This document shows, one piece after another, positions 1 to 8,627 of a stretch of DNA of 64,000 bases (position 1 is its first letter; each line of letters opens with the position of its first letter). Source of the stretch: Bythopirellula polymerisocia. GTDB taxonomy: Bacteria > Planctomycetota > Planctomycetia > Pirellulales > Lacipirellulaceae. The stretch lies in contig NZ_SJPS01000008.1 of NCBI RefSeq assembly GCF_007860015.1, positions 1 to 64,000 on the forward strand, written 5' to 3'. The notes under the pieces were generated by a model. That model did not search any database. It worked only from the letters and a program-made list of their open reading frames with translations, and had not been told where the DNA came from. The position numbers and the translations under genes are program-made.

Positions 1-64
1 TGCCACCACCTCCATCACAAGCCGCCAAGACCTCACGGCGAAATTCCTTCGAGTAAGCTAACAT
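1..64 (-). CDS. IS630-like transposase, N-terminal fragment
   Basis: The minus strand starts with ATG at 64 and runs off the window edge. The 21 visible residues begin MLAYSKEFRREVLAAC, the usual opening of IS630/Tc1-type transposases before their first HTH. An AGGAGG Shine-Dalgarno lies 8 nt upstream of the ATG. Only the N-terminus is visible, so whether the element is intact cannot be judged. Confidence 0.6.
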   Translation of the reverse strand, partial: MLAYSKEFRREVLAACDGGGG

Positions 65-65
65 C

Positions 66-91
66 GGTTCACCTCCTGTTTCTGGTGAACC
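66..91. repeat. Perfect 8-bp inverted repeat in the transposase leader
   Basis: GGTTCACC and GGTGAACC are separated by 10 nt directly upstream of the transposase start. The left arm overlaps the AGGAGG ribosome binding site, so folding of the mRNA could hide it. It may also be part of the insertion-sequence end. Confidence 0.5.
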
Positions 92-161
92 TAGATTAAC
101 TAACTTACCTAGAGGGCGCTAGAGCTATTCGATGGACGCACTAATTGCGACATCTTGAGAT

Positions 162-410
162 TTAAGCCGGGGAGTCGTCATCAATCTTACCCAACGTCAC
201 CAACAGTGCCTCGTACTCTTCACGGCACTCGTCGCAGACCGCGAGATGCTGCTCGACCGCCTGTAAGCCAGAACCAATTGACTTGCCAGCCAGATGCTGC
301 TCGGCAAACTCAGCTACCAGAGCTAGGCACTCCTCGCAATTCAGCTCGGCGTCCTTGGTGCGACTCACCAACCGCAGCAAGTTTTCGATTTCTCGTTTGG
401 AAAATGCCAT
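162..410 (-). CDS. Small zinc-binding anti-sigma factor
   Basis: An 82-aa soluble protein with the H55-x3-C59-x2-C62 motif of zinc-dependent anti-sigma (ZAS) domains and another CxxC at residues 25-28. No membrane segment is visible. It starts 10 nt after the sigma-factor stop on the same strand, so the two are almost certainly co-transcribed and translationally coupled. Inference: it binds and inhibits the adjacent ECF sigma factor, perhaps releasing it on redox or metal stress. The ATG at 410 is chosen because homology to ZAS proteins starts there; an in-frame extension would lie inside the sigma gene. Confidence 0.75.
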   Translation of the reverse strand: MAFSKREIENLLRLVSRTKDAELNCEECLALVAEFAEQHLAGKSIGSGLQAVEQHLAVCDECREEYEALLVTLGKIDDDSPA

Positions 411-420
411 GATGAATGTC

Positions 421-1026
421 TCAGTAGGTGAGCTCCAATTCGTCTTCCCGATAGCCCGCATTTTGCAGGGCGGACTTGAGTTTCTTGCGGGCGTCGTGAG
501 TAAGTTTGTAAAGAGCGTTGCGGTTGCTCCCCAGGTGCCGGGCGATCTCGTCTTGGGGCATGCCACGCAGTTCCGCGAGCAAGGCGGCGCGCTGCTTTTC
601 GGTCAAGGCTGTCTCGATCAACTCGTGCAGTTTGTGAAACAATGCTTCCTGCTGGACCAGCAACTCTGGGCTCGGCGAAGAGTCGACGGCACGAGTCGGT
701 GCGTAATCTGTATCGTCCAGCACCGAGTCGAGCGACACGTCTTTCCAGCGACTCCGGCGCAGTTCGCCGAGTGCCACACGGATTGCAATCGATGTCGCCC
801 AAGTAACAAACCGACTGCGGCCTTGGAATTGATCGAGTCGATCAAGTATCCGCAGCAGCGCATCCTGCACAGCATCTTCGAGAAAAGAGTTGTCAACGTG
901 GGGACGACCCGCAAGTGCCTTACGCAAATTCCGAAACAACACCACTCGCAGCTCGGTGAGTGCCACCTCACGCTCCGCTCCCGCGCTGCTCAGTTGGGCA
1001 ACCCAAGTGTCGTTGTCTCGATTCAT
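421..1026 (-). CDS. ECF-type RNA polymerase sigma factor
   Basis: A 201-aa sigma-70 family protein of the ECF group: region 2 (about residues 35-95, with an FLEDAVQDALLRI-type core-binding helix) and region 4 (about 130-185, a helix-turn-helix in the LTEKQRAALLAELRG...IARHLGSNRNALYKL segment), with no region 1 or 3. It directs RNA polymerase to alternative promoters. It lies between an AhpD-like gene upstream and its probable anti-sigma factor downstream, all on the minus strand, suggesting an oxidative or metabolite-stress regulon. Confidence 0.9.
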   Translation of the reverse strand: MNRDNDTWVAQLSSAGAEREVALTELRVVLFRNLRKALAGRPHVDNSFLEDAVQDALLRILDRLDQFQGRSRFVTWATSIAIRVALGELRRSRWKDVSLDSVLDDTDYAPTRAVDSSPSPELLVQQEALFHKLHELIETALTEKQRAALLAELRGMPQDEIARHLGSNRNALYKLTHDARKKLKSALQNAGYREDELELTY

Positions 1027-1156
1027 GAAGGATTCTCAATCGCCTGGCACAATGACAACATCTAGGCCGGAACGAGCCGTGAGCAGTTCCGACAATACAC
1101 TGCTCTTGAGCACTGCATTGCCGGAACTCTTGTTGCTCGTTCCGGCTACACGGATT

Positions 1157-1702
1157 TCAACAGCTTGACATCGCCGGCGCCGCAGGGAAATCCACTTCCG
1201 TGCCCGCAACGTGATTGAAATAGTTCGTGAAAATGTTGAGTGCCACATTCGCCACGATCTCGGATATCTCTTCATCAGTATACCCAGCCACTCGGACCTG
1301 GCGAATGTCGTCGTCGGAAACATTGCCTCGATCCTTCACGATTTTCTGGGCAAACTCCAGAGCAACTCGCTCCGCGTCGTCCTTGGGTTCTGCCTTCCGC
1401 GCGTCACAAGTCTCAGACTCCGAGAGCCCTGCCCCTTTGCCGAGGGCCGTGTGAGCCGCCAGGCAATAGTCGCAGCTATTTTCTTCACCCACCGCCAAGG
1501 CAATCTGTTCCCGTAGGCGGGGAGTTAGCGACCCCGTCGCTAGCTGCTGGCTGAAACCCAGATAGGCGTTAGCAACGGCGGGCGAATTAGCCATCGTCGC
1601 GACGAGGTTGGGGACCATCCCCATTTTCTTTTTCACGGTATCCAGAAGTTGAGCCGTTGCGGAATCGGCAGTCTCTTTGCTGATAGGTTGAATGCGTGCC
1701 AT
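1157..1702 (-). CDS. Carboxymuconolactone decarboxylase / AhpD-like protein
   Basis: A 181-aa all-helical protein of the carboxymuconolactone decarboxylase superfamily. It carries the AhpD-type redox signature: Glu73/74, C77-x2-C80 and H84 in the segment ENSCDYCLAAH. In the family this is a peroxidase-related thiol-disulfide centre. It lies 130 nt upstream of the ECF sigma gene on the same strand, so I infer an operon whose sigma/anti-sigma pair senses the stress this enzyme relieves. The substrate is unknown. Confidence 0.85.
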   Translation of the reverse strand: MARIQPISKETADSATAQLLDTVKKKMGMVPNLVATMANSPAVANAYLGFSQQLATGSLTPRLREQIALAVGEENSCDYCLAAHTALGKGAGLSESETCDARKAEPKDDAERVALEFAQKIVKDRGNVSDDDIRQVRVAGYTDEEISEIVANVALNIFTNYFNHVAGTEVDFPAAPAMSSC

Positions 1703-1856
1703 CTTTTTGATCCTTGGATTAGAGTATTTGAAGTGTGAGCAAGAATGTTCGTGCTCTTATTTCTTGGATGGCATTGCCAAACGCTTTCTTACCTCTGTCC
1801 AACTGCTTCTGTAAGTCAGCTTGGTCTCACAAAAAGTCTATTTCTTAGAACCGCGT

Positions 1857-1913
1857 CGCAAAAAAGGTTCTCTTGCATTGTATCTTTCTGATACACCTTG
1901 CAACTTTTTTGCG
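1857..1913. promoter_or_regulatory. Segmented long hairpin in the intergenic region
   Basis: Three stacked inverted repeats share one centre: CGCAAAAAA/TTTTTTGCG outside, TTGCA/TGCAA in the middle, TGTATC/GATACA inside with a 5-nt loop. It lies 155 nt upstream of the AhpD-like gene (minus strand) and 147 nt upstream of the PEP-CTERM gene (plus strand), so it may be an operator or structured leader shared by divergent genes. The rest of 1703-2059 shows nothing else. Confidence 0.45.
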
Positions 1914-2059
1914 CCAGCGTTTCTCTCTAGAGCGCAATCCTAAGACTCTGTGGAGTTATGGTTATCGAAAATCTTGACAAACAATGATGTTGGTTAGCAT
2001 GATACAGCCATGCTTTGATAGCTTTGTTGAACTGGTCCACTAACAGAAAGAACACGCTC

Positions 2060-2923
2060 ATGAAAACAATTCGCTTGTTTCTTTGCCTTTTAGGCATGCT
2101 TACTATTGCTTCACGAGTTGATGCGGGGACCCTATTCGCTTCCAGTGCCGCAGGGGGTCCTGGCGAACTTTACATACTCAATTCTGCCAACGGCACCGTG
2201 GTTCAGGATGTCGGCCCTCTTAATGACGTTGCGGGTGGTAACTATCCCATTACGGGGCTCGCATTCCATCCGACCACAGGTGTCCTCTACGGTTCGACCG
2301 GCAACAGTGTTGCTGGGAAAGAAGCTCAGCTCGTGACTATCGATCCGGCAACCGCACAAGTAACACTGATTGGCTCCTACAATGCAGGGCCGACAAATTC
2401 GTCAGGCAAGCCCGCGACGATGGCCGATATCTCCTTCGACTCGGCCGGTAACTTGTATGGAGTAGGATCAATCGGAGGTCCGAATCTCTATTCCATTAAC
2501 ACTGCCACAGGGCAGGCCACGGTTATTGGCAGCAATGGAGTGAGCACGTCGTCGACTGGTGGCGGATTGGCGATTAGCCCTTCAGGGGTTTTCAACGGCA
2601 CGCCAACTTCAACCCGTTTTGGAACTTATGACTCAGTCTCGGGCGCGTTCACCAATATCGCTGCTCCAGCTAGACCAGCTGGGGGAGGCTATGGCGGTCT
2701 CGCTTATGATGGCAGCGTGCTCTATGGCATGAATGTTGGGTCAGGATCTCCGCCACCAGCACATCTCGTAATTATTGATCCGGTGGATGGAACGGTCACA
2801 GATCTTGGGTTGTCCGATGTCACGTCTTTGGATGCGATTGCATTTCGTCCTATTCCAGAACCTGCGACGTTTGTATTGCTCAGCGTCAGCATGTGCGTGT
2901 TTATGACAAGAAAACGTGGCTAA
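2060..2923 (+). CDS. PEP-CTERM sorting-domain surface protein
   Basis: A 287-aa exported protein: signal peptide in the first 22 residues (hydrophobic core then VDAG), a middle region of short YDS/LYG/ID repeats resembling a beta-propeller, and a C-terminal PEP-CTERM signal (PIPEPATFVLLSVS, hydrophobic stretch, RKRG tail). Such proteins are cut by exosortase and displayed at the cell surface or exopolysaccharide. The ATG at 2060 is preferred over an upstream one at 2015 because the signal peptide starts there. No exosortase gene is in the window. Confidence 0.85.
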   Translation: MKTIRLFLCLLGMLTIASRVDAGTLFASSAAGGPGELYILNSANGTVVQDVGPLNDVAGGNYPITGLAFHPTTGVLYGSTGNSVAGKEAQLVTIDPATAQVTLIGSYNAGPTNSSGKPATMADISFDSAGNLYGVGSIGGPNLYSINTATGQATVIGSNGVSTSSTGGGLAISPSGVFNGTPTSTRFGTYDSVSGAFTNIAAPARPAGGGYGGLAYDGSVLYGMNVGSGSPPPAHLVIIDPVDGTVTDLGLSDVTSLDAIAFRPIPEPATFVLLSVSMCVFMTRKRG

Positions 2924-2975
2924 TGCATAGCCAGTCACTTGCTTGAAGTGAATTCCTCCAAAAACAACTACGAAA

Positions 2976-3005
2976 AACGGGCCCGGGTTTTCACCCGGGC
3001 CCGTT
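2976..3005 (-). terminator. Rho-independent terminator of clpX
   Basis: A perfect 13-bp stem (AACGGGCCCGGGT and its complement) with a TTTC loop. On the minus strand it is followed by a run of T. It lies 60 nt past the clpX stop. Confidence 0.85.
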
Positions 3006-3065
3006 AATGGTTGGTACGCAACTTAACCCCCGCGGCGGACCGAAGTCCAACCACGGGCTTGAACG

Positions 3066-4340
3066 TTACGCACTCTTTGTCTGAGGTTCACCGAACAACT
3101 TTTCGCGGCCATCGACCACGTCGTCAGTTAACAGGTAGCGATTGCCCCGCGGTTGGTCAGGTAGATCGTACATGATGTCGAGCATCACATTCTCGATAAT
3201 CGACCGTAGGCCGCGGGCACCTGTCTTACGTTCCGCAGCACGACGGGCAATGGCTTGGAGTGCCTTTTCAGTAAACTGCAGGTCGGCCTCTTCCATCGCA
3301 AACAAGTGTTGATACTGCTTAGTTAACGCATTCTTCGGTTCGGTTAGCACGCGGACCAGTGATGTTTCGTCCAAAGGTCGGAGCGAAGTTACCACAGGCA
3401 GGCGTCCTACAAGTTCCGGGATCAAGCCGTATTCAATCAGGTCGTCGGGTGTGATGTTGGAGAGTGTTTCTCCGAGGTCCATTTCTGAGGCCACATCCCC
3501 CTGCTGACCAAAGCCCATCGTGCGGCGACCCATGCGTTTGCGAATTACTTCATCCACGCCGTCAAAGGTGCCACCGACGATGAACAGGATGTTCGTGGTG
3601 TCAATCTGGATGTATTGCTGCTCGGGATGCTTGCGTCCTCCCTGGGGCGGCACATTGGCCGTGGTCCCCTCAAGCATCTTCAGCAGCGCCTGCTGAACTC
3701 CCTCGCCAGACACGTCGCGTGTAATCGAGACGTTCTGGCTCGTCTTGCCAATCTTGTCGATCTCGTCGATATAAAGAACTCCACGCTGGGCGGCTTCGAT
3801 GTCGAAGTCGGCTGCGTGCAGAAGTTTCAAAAGCAAGTTTTCCACGTCCTCGCCGACGTAGCCGGCTTCGGTGAGCGTGGTGGCATCGCCAATCGCAAAA
3901 GGCACATTCAACTTGCGGGCCAGAGTGCGGGCCAACAGAGTCTTGCCACAGCCAGTCGGACCAACCAGCAAGATATTCGACTTGTCGATTTCAATGTCCG
4001 ACTCTTCTTCGGCAACCATGAGCCGCTTGTAGTGGCTGTGAACTGCCACGGCAAGTACCCGCTTAGCAGCTTCCTGACCGATGACGTATTCGTCCAACTC
4101 GGCAGCAATCTCGCGGGGGCTGGGGACTTTGGCAAAAGGTTGCTTGCTCGATCCGCGCCGCTTGCGCTCTTGATCGAGAATCGATTGGCAGAGTTCGATA
4201 CACTCGCCACAAATGTAGACGTCACCCGGTCCTTCGACCAGGGGACCTACGTCGCGGTAGCTCTTTCGGCAGAACGAACAGAAAGCATTCTTTTTCGAAG
4301 TGCTTCCGCGTCGTCCACCAATGTCTTTACCCGTAGGCAT
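3066..4340 (-). CDS. clpX: ATP-dependent Clp protease ATP-binding subunit ClpX
   Basis: A 424-aa AAA+ unfoldase of normal length. It has a C4 zinc finger (C21, C24, C44, C47), Walker A GPTGCGKT at 127-134 and Walker B IDEID at 191-195, followed by the C-terminal small domain. ClpX recognises and unfolds substrates for ClpP. The IGF loop that docks ClpX on ClpP reads MGF (275-277). No clpP is adjacent; the gene appears monocistronic, with its own terminator. Confidence 0.97.
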   Translation of the reverse strand: MPTGKDIGGRRGSTSKKNAFCSFCRKSYRDVGPLVEGPGDVYICGECIELCQSILDQERKRRGSSKQPFAKVPSPREIAAELDEYVIGQEAAKRVLAVAVHSHYKRLMVAEEESDIEIDKSNILLVGPTGCGKTLLARTLARKLNVPFAIGDATTLTEAGYVGEDVENLLLKLLHAADFDIEAAQRGVLYIDEIDKIGKTSQNVSITRDVSGEGVQQALLKMLEGTTANVPPQGGRKHPEQQYIQIDTTNILFIVGGTFDGVDEVIRKRMGRRTMGFGQQGDVASEMDLGETLSNITPDDLIEYGLIPELVGRLPVVTSLRPLDETSLVRVLTEPKNALTKQYQHLFAMEEADLQFTEKALQAIARRAAERKTGARGLRSIIENVMLDIMYDLPDQPRGNRYLLTDDVVDGREKLFGEPQTKSA

Positions 4341-4757
4341 GAAATTCTCCTTCCGAGGGATGCAAGACCACTCAGGCCATCACCGTTCTGAGAGGTCGCT
4401 TAGTTCGTCAAGGGTGTCGCTCGTGGGAGTCAACTCACTAATCAAATTCCGACTAACCGAATTCCGATCTGTGAGCCAAACTTATCATGCCTCGCGGGGC
4501 TTCCATGTCCGCTCAGTCCGAGCACCAATTATGTGGTACCATACGTAGCTCCAACGTGAGTCGTTCATCGGTCTTCCGCTACCGGGGGGTTTACTAGCAC
4601 CCACCGCTACCGAACAACCGCGACAGCCGGAGTGTTTCTCAGTAAATGTGGCGACCGGTGCTATCGGTGCCAACCCGCAATGCCGACAAACTCTGCGTTC
4701 TCGACAAACAAGCCTTGAAAGGCCGTAGCCTCATCAGACGATTGTCTATCAAGTTTC
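4341..4757. other. Intergenic region upstream of clpX
   Basis: No convincing gene. A 62-codon minus-strand reading frame here lacks a ribosome binding site and family features. The stretch presumably holds the clpX promoter. Confidence 0.4.
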
Positions 4758-5069
4758 TCAACTCTCCGTCGATGGGCTCCCCGCACTTTGCGGGCCACTC
4801 GACTGAGAGGTCTCGTTAAGCTCTGCTTTTAATTTGGTTGCTAGCTTAGTTTTAATATTTCGGAATTCTTCGTCGCTCAGCCCACCTTCGTCGTGCAAGT
4901 CTCGGAACTTTGACATCAATTGACTACTCTCCTGCACGTCGTCAGCCTTACCATCCCGAAATCTTCGCACAATGATTATGCCGAACGCAACGACCGCGAA
5001 GATTGCCGCGAGTAATAGGGCGGCTTCTGTCAGCGACTGCCATCTCTCGTCCATCGCGCCCCTACCCAA
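4758..5069 (-). CDS. Small membrane protein with SHOCT-like C-terminus
   Basis: A 103-aa protein with one transmembrane helix (about 15-34, ALLLAAIFAVVAFGIIIV) followed by RR, then a short helical domain (about 52-85) with the pattern FRDLHDEGGLSDEEFRNIKT, the typical SHOCT motif of oligomerising membrane-associated bacterial proteins. The tail is Ser/Pro-rich. Function unknown. The start could also be Met6. Confidence 0.7.
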   Translation of the reverse strand: MGRGAMDERWQSLTEAALLLAAIFAVVAFGIIIVRRFRDGKADDVQESSQLMSKFRDLHDEGGLSDEEFRNIKTKLATKLKAELNETSQSSGPQSAGSPSTES

Positions 5070-5465
5070 AAACTCGAATCAAACCGATCGATTCGCTTTG
5101 CCAATCCCCTGTACCGATTCTGACCCGGTCCCTCCTTAATTAATTATTATGTCCCGACTGCTAGCTTCCGTCCAGAATGATACGGCGTCCCCAGGTCCCC
5201 GTAGCCAGAAAACTTGACCAAACCGACAGAGTTTTCCCAGTTTTGGCAGGGTGAACAGCTTTTGCAAGCGTTTCAAGCGGAGCTGGCAGCATCTCCGATA
5301 GTTCTCTTGAGGGACACATTTTGTACCAAGTGGGACATAGCGCGCTCATGTGCCCTCGACTCGATCAATTCTGCGCAGGCTGGAACGCTAACGGCAGCGA
5401 GAACAACTAGATTCCTGCCTACGCGGGAATGACGATTGGAACCCTCCCGATACCTGATTGCGACT
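5070..5465. other. Intergenic region with a dRS3-like palindrome
   Basis: No gene supported. At 5411-5430 an imperfect palindrome ATTCC-N10-GGAAT resembles the short ATTCCC-N8-GGGAAT repeat known from Neisseria and found scattered in other genomes. It lies just upstream of the secreted protein gene. Confidence 0.35.
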
Positions 5466-7253
5466 ATGAATTGTTTTCTGAAAATCTGGAGAAACCAATT
5501 GGCCGCAATGGGTCCTTGGATACGCACATGCTGCTTGTTGGCATGGGCGATTGATGGTCATTCGCCCTCGATGGCCCAGGCACCACCCGCTCGCCCAGCA
5601 GTTCAGCCCATCTACTGGCAACAGCCGCTATTGTTCATTCCTTATCAAGTCAATAAACAGGCTCCTGGGGCAGAGAAAATCGCCCAGGTTCAATTGCTTG
5701 TTTCTCGTACAGGAAACAACGATTGGCAGACGCTACAATCTGCCCAGCCCAACGTCCTCGGGTTTAGCTACCATGCCCCTGAAGACGGTGCCTACTGGTT
5801 TGCCCTGCGCCACTTGGACGCGCAAGGAAATTCGCTTGACCAGCAAACTTGTGTAGCTCAGCTCCAAATTGTCATCGACACCACGCAACCCAAGGTGGAG
5901 CTTTCCGCCTCGCGCGGCGCCAATGGCGACGTGGTGATTCGCTATGATGCTGCCGACAACAACCTCGCTCCAGAATCGCTCATTGTCGAAGCTCGGACCG
6001 CGGATGGATTATGGACCAATGTGCCGATCACCGCCCCTGATCTTAATCAACCAGATCGGCTGGTGGGTCGCACTCGCTGGATGGCTCCCAACAATAGCGA
6101 CGTAGAAATTCGCGGGGCGATTGCCGATCGCGCGGGCCATCGAGGGCAAGCGGCCACAATGCTTTCGCTTGCGGGTCCATCCTTTTCGCCTCCTGACCGC
6201 ACTCCGGATCAATCGCTTCCGTTGGCCCAATCTCAACTGAACACGGCGCAATCCAGTCCACTGCAAACTTCCCAAGATTGGCCAACCACCAATCAACTGC
6301 CCGCTAGATCTGAAAAACCGTTTGCCAACAACTCGGAACAAAACCCTGGCACAAACCTGTTCTCACCTCCACCACTCAATGCCTATTCCAACACCTCTCA
6401 ACAGCATACGCAACGTCGCACGCCGGCTAAGTTCGCAGTGGATGGTGCCGCCGATGAAGAACAAGAATCTGACCCCACACTCAGCAGTGGGCTAGGCGCT
6501 GCACTCGATGGCGAGGGACAACTTCCTACAGGAGGAATGCCTCTTGAGTCTGAGCAATCGAATCAAGAATGGTCTTCCACAGGTCGCCAACCTGGAGAGC
6601 CACTCCTCGTAAACTCGCGCACGTTTGACGTGGAATACGACCTGCAATCTGTCGGGCCGTGGGGTGTCGCCAAAGTAGAACTGTGGGGCACCCAAGATGG
6701 CGGAGCCACTTGGCAAAGCTACGGCGTCGACCCGGACAACCGCAGTCCTGTACGGGCCAGGGTCCCCAGTGCCGGCGTCTACGGCTTTCGCATCCTGGTT
6801 GATGGTGCGAATGGGGCAGGATCTCCGCCACCTCGTTCCGGCGAAGCCCCAGAACTGGTAATCACCGTTGACCTGGAACCACCCGCCGCCGAACTACTTT
6901 CCGCCGAATTGGGCGAAGGGAATCTCAACGATCACTTGCACATCCGCTGGAAGGCCGAGGACGACAACCTTGAGCCTCGACCCATCGGTTTGTACTTTAG
7001 CTCGCAGCCAAACGGGCCGTGGTCGGCCATCGCTGCAGGTCTGGAGAACACGGGCAGCTACACTTGGCGGATTGAGCGCCACGTCCCTGAGCGATTCTAT
7101 GTGCGACTGGAAGTGCGCGACACAGCCGGCAACGTTGCTACCTTTCAAACTCCCGAGCCGCTCGCGCTCAATCGCCCCCAACCCACCGGCCACCTCCGCG
7201 ACGTGAGGCCCATCACCGGGGTGCCAAGAGTAACTCCTTCTACGGGTTGGTAA
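5466..7253 (+). CDS. Secreted beta-domain protein of unknown function
   Basis: A 595-aa exported protein. The ATG at 5466 is followed by an N-terminal signal-like segment (WIRTCCLLAWAI... then AQA). Two similar beta-sandwich-like regions (about 45-225 and 395-580) repeat the theme of a WFALR/YGFRI strand, a V(E/T)(L/V) strand after DTTQP/DLEPP, and DAADNN/KAEDDN followed by P. They resemble Ig/fibronectin-type modules and are joined by a 170-aa Gln/Pro/Ser/Asn-rich linker. No catalytic motif is visible. Probably an envelope or matrix protein. Confidence 0.7.
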   Translation: MNCFLKIWRNQLAAMGPWIRTCCLLAWAIDGHSPSMAQAPPARPAVQPIYWQQPLLFIPYQVNKQAPGAEKIAQVQLLVSRTGNNDWQTLQSAQPNVLGFSYHAPEDGAYWFALRHLDAQGNSLDQQTCVAQLQIVIDTTQPKVELSASRGANGDVVIRYDAADNNLAPESLIVEARTADGLWTNVPITAPDLNQPDRLVGRTRWMAPNNSDVEIRGAIADRAGHRGQAATMLSLAGPSFSPPDRTPDQSLPLAQSQLNTAQSSPLQTSQDWPTTNQLPARSEKPFANNSEQNPGTNLFSPPPLNAYSNTSQQHTQRRTPAKFAVDGAADEEQESDPTLSSGLGAALDGEGQLPTGGMPLESEQSNQEWSSTGRQPGEPLLVNSRTFDVEYDLQSVGPWGVAKVELWGTQDGGATWQSYGVDPDNRSPVRARVPSAGVYGFRILVDGANGAGSPPPRSGEAPELVITVDLEPPAAELLSAELGEGNLNDHLHIRWKAEDDNLEPRPIGLYFSSQPNGPWSAIAAGLENTGSYTWRIERHVPERFYVRLEVRDTAGNVATFQTPEPLALNRPQPTGHLRDVRPITGVPRVTPSTGW

Positions 7254-7351
7254 CTCCGATTTGAACAGCTGGTTTCAGAACTGCTTCCCGGTTATGATGC
7301 AGTCCAGATTCCTATTTCGCTCTTCCCTTTCGAACCAAGCGGTAGACTTCC

Positions 7352-7828
7352 ATGGCAGAAAAACCATACTCCGATACTGAGCTTGTTGAATCCCTGGCCG
7401 AATTCGAGAAACAATTAGAAACTCCTGTCGTGCCGGGGGAATTGTACGATTGGGCAGAGCGCGGACAGACCGAGTTGGAAGGCTTGCAAAAGAAATACGC
7501 TGCCCACATAGCTTCCTCGCATGAGGCGCAGTACAAGGAAATCGTGAAACAAGACCCTGGGCAGATACCTCGCATGGAACGCGTGCGTGATGAAGATGCT
7601 GCCATCCTGAAGGAAATCGAGCGACTCAGTGGGGTGTTTGCGAGGACTAAGAGAATAATCAACGCCGCCGAAGAGGCCCCACAGCGCGACTCCGAAGAAA
7701 TTGACGCCATATTACCGCCATTGACCGGTGAAACGCTGGCGCTCATCATTCGAATCCGCATGCAGGAAAACGCCATCGACACTTGGTATGTCGAGGCGTT
7801 TCAGCGCGATCGAGGCGTGGCGGATTGA
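7352..7828 (+). CDS. Conserved-type hypothetical protein
   Basis: A 158-aa soluble, highly charged, mostly alpha-helical protein without signal peptide, membrane segment or cysteine motif. I do not recognise the family. It starts at ATG 7352 after a short intergenic gap and converges with the metallothionein gene. Long heptad-like stretches (about 40-110) suggest a helical bundle. Confidence 0.6.
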   Translation: MAEKPYSDTELVESLAEFEKQLETPVVPGELYDWAERGQTELEGLQKKYAAHIASSHEAQYKEIVKQDPGQIPRMERVRDEDAAILKEIERLSGVFARTKRIINAAEEAPQRDSEEIDAILPPLTGETLALIIRIRMQENAIDTWYVEAFQRDRGVAD

Positions 7829-7916
7829 CACCGGGGACAAGCCCCCTTCGGTTGCGCAATAGGGTGATACTAAGCTGCGCCGACCGACAAACTCCGCCGA
7901 AGGCATTGTTGCACAA

Positions 7917-8102
7917 TCATTTCTCTCCATGCGGCGAAGTCACTTCGTGTCGCACCTCGACTGCACAATTGCAGTTGGGGCATTCACAGCCGCGCCCCTC
8001 GGCACATCCCTCACTACAATAGTGGACACCATCTACGGTTAACCCTTCGTCATCGAGCAATGCACATTGGCAAGGTTCGTGAGCGCATTTGAGTTTTAGC
8101 AT
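7917..8102 (-). CDS. smtA: SmtA-type bacterial metallothionein
   Basis: A 61-aa Cys/His-rich protein matching prokaryotic metallothionein layout: KCAHEPCQC at the N-terminus, a central G-x-x-YCSEGC motif and a C-terminal CECPNCNC cluster, with His residues between. Family members bind Zn2+/Cd2+ in thiolate clusters and buffer or detoxify metal in the cytoplasm. It lies 32 nt downstream of the 92-aa gene on the same strand. No ArsR/SmtB repressor is next to it. Confidence 0.88.
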   Translation of the reverse strand: MLKLKCAHEPCQCALLDDEGLTVDGVHYCSEGCAEGRGCECPNCNCAVEVRHEVTSPHGEK

Positions 8103-8134
8103 AATATTCTCCAGCAGTGTTTCTGCTCAGGAAG

Positions 8135-8413
8135 TTAGATTCGGCGTCGAATAGCTTCGACTAAAGTCTCACGCTCGGTAATCTGGGCTCGATTGGGCAC
8201 GCCAAAATGACGAGCGATCTCGCGCAGTTCATCAATGCTAAACTCCGGAGTTTTCTTTAGCATATAAGCTTTAGATTGTTCCTTCGCCTCGCATGATTCT
8301 GCCTCTTGAATCGTTTCAAGATCCAACTGCGTGATATCCACGGGAGAAGGAGCCCAAAGCGGATCCGAAGAAGCATCTGCAGGCGATTTTTCTACTAATA
8401 CGTTAGTCGTCAT
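8135..8413 (-). CDS. Small protein with SAP/Rho-N-like C-terminus
   Basis: A 92-aa soluble protein. The acidic N-terminal half is disordered-looking; the C-terminal 35 residues (FSIDELREIARHFGVPNRAQ...ETLVEAIRRRI) form the helix-extended loop-helix pattern of SAP or Rho N-terminal domains, which bind nucleic acid. It sits just upstream of smtA, probably co-transcribed. Function unknown. Confidence 0.55.
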   Translation of the reverse strand: MTTNVLVEKSPADASSDPLWAPSPVDITQLDLETIQEAESCEAKEQSKAYMLKKTPEFSIDELREIARHFGVPNRAQITERETLVEAIRRRI

Positions 8414-8627
8414 TGTAGTTGTCCGAATTCCATCGTTAGTGGGACACTGTCAGATTCAATGTGACTTACCTCTTGCAAGAGGGCGTGGCTTGAAACTGTT
8501 GCAAGTTCCTCATCAACGCGATTGGGGGTGCAACCTCCCAGTGCAAATAACTCGATACTTACCAGCAAGCATGAACAGTGCCTTCATAGTATCGCTCACT
8601 GGCTACCGCTACAACGCGTCCAATAGC

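Noticed and set aside
4485..4673. 62-codon minus-strand frame upstream of clpX
   Set aside because: Lies in the probable clpX promoter region, no ribosome binding site and odd composition.
5411..5430. Neisseria-type dRS3 element
   Set aside because: Single copy with one arm mismatch; too short to assign to that family.
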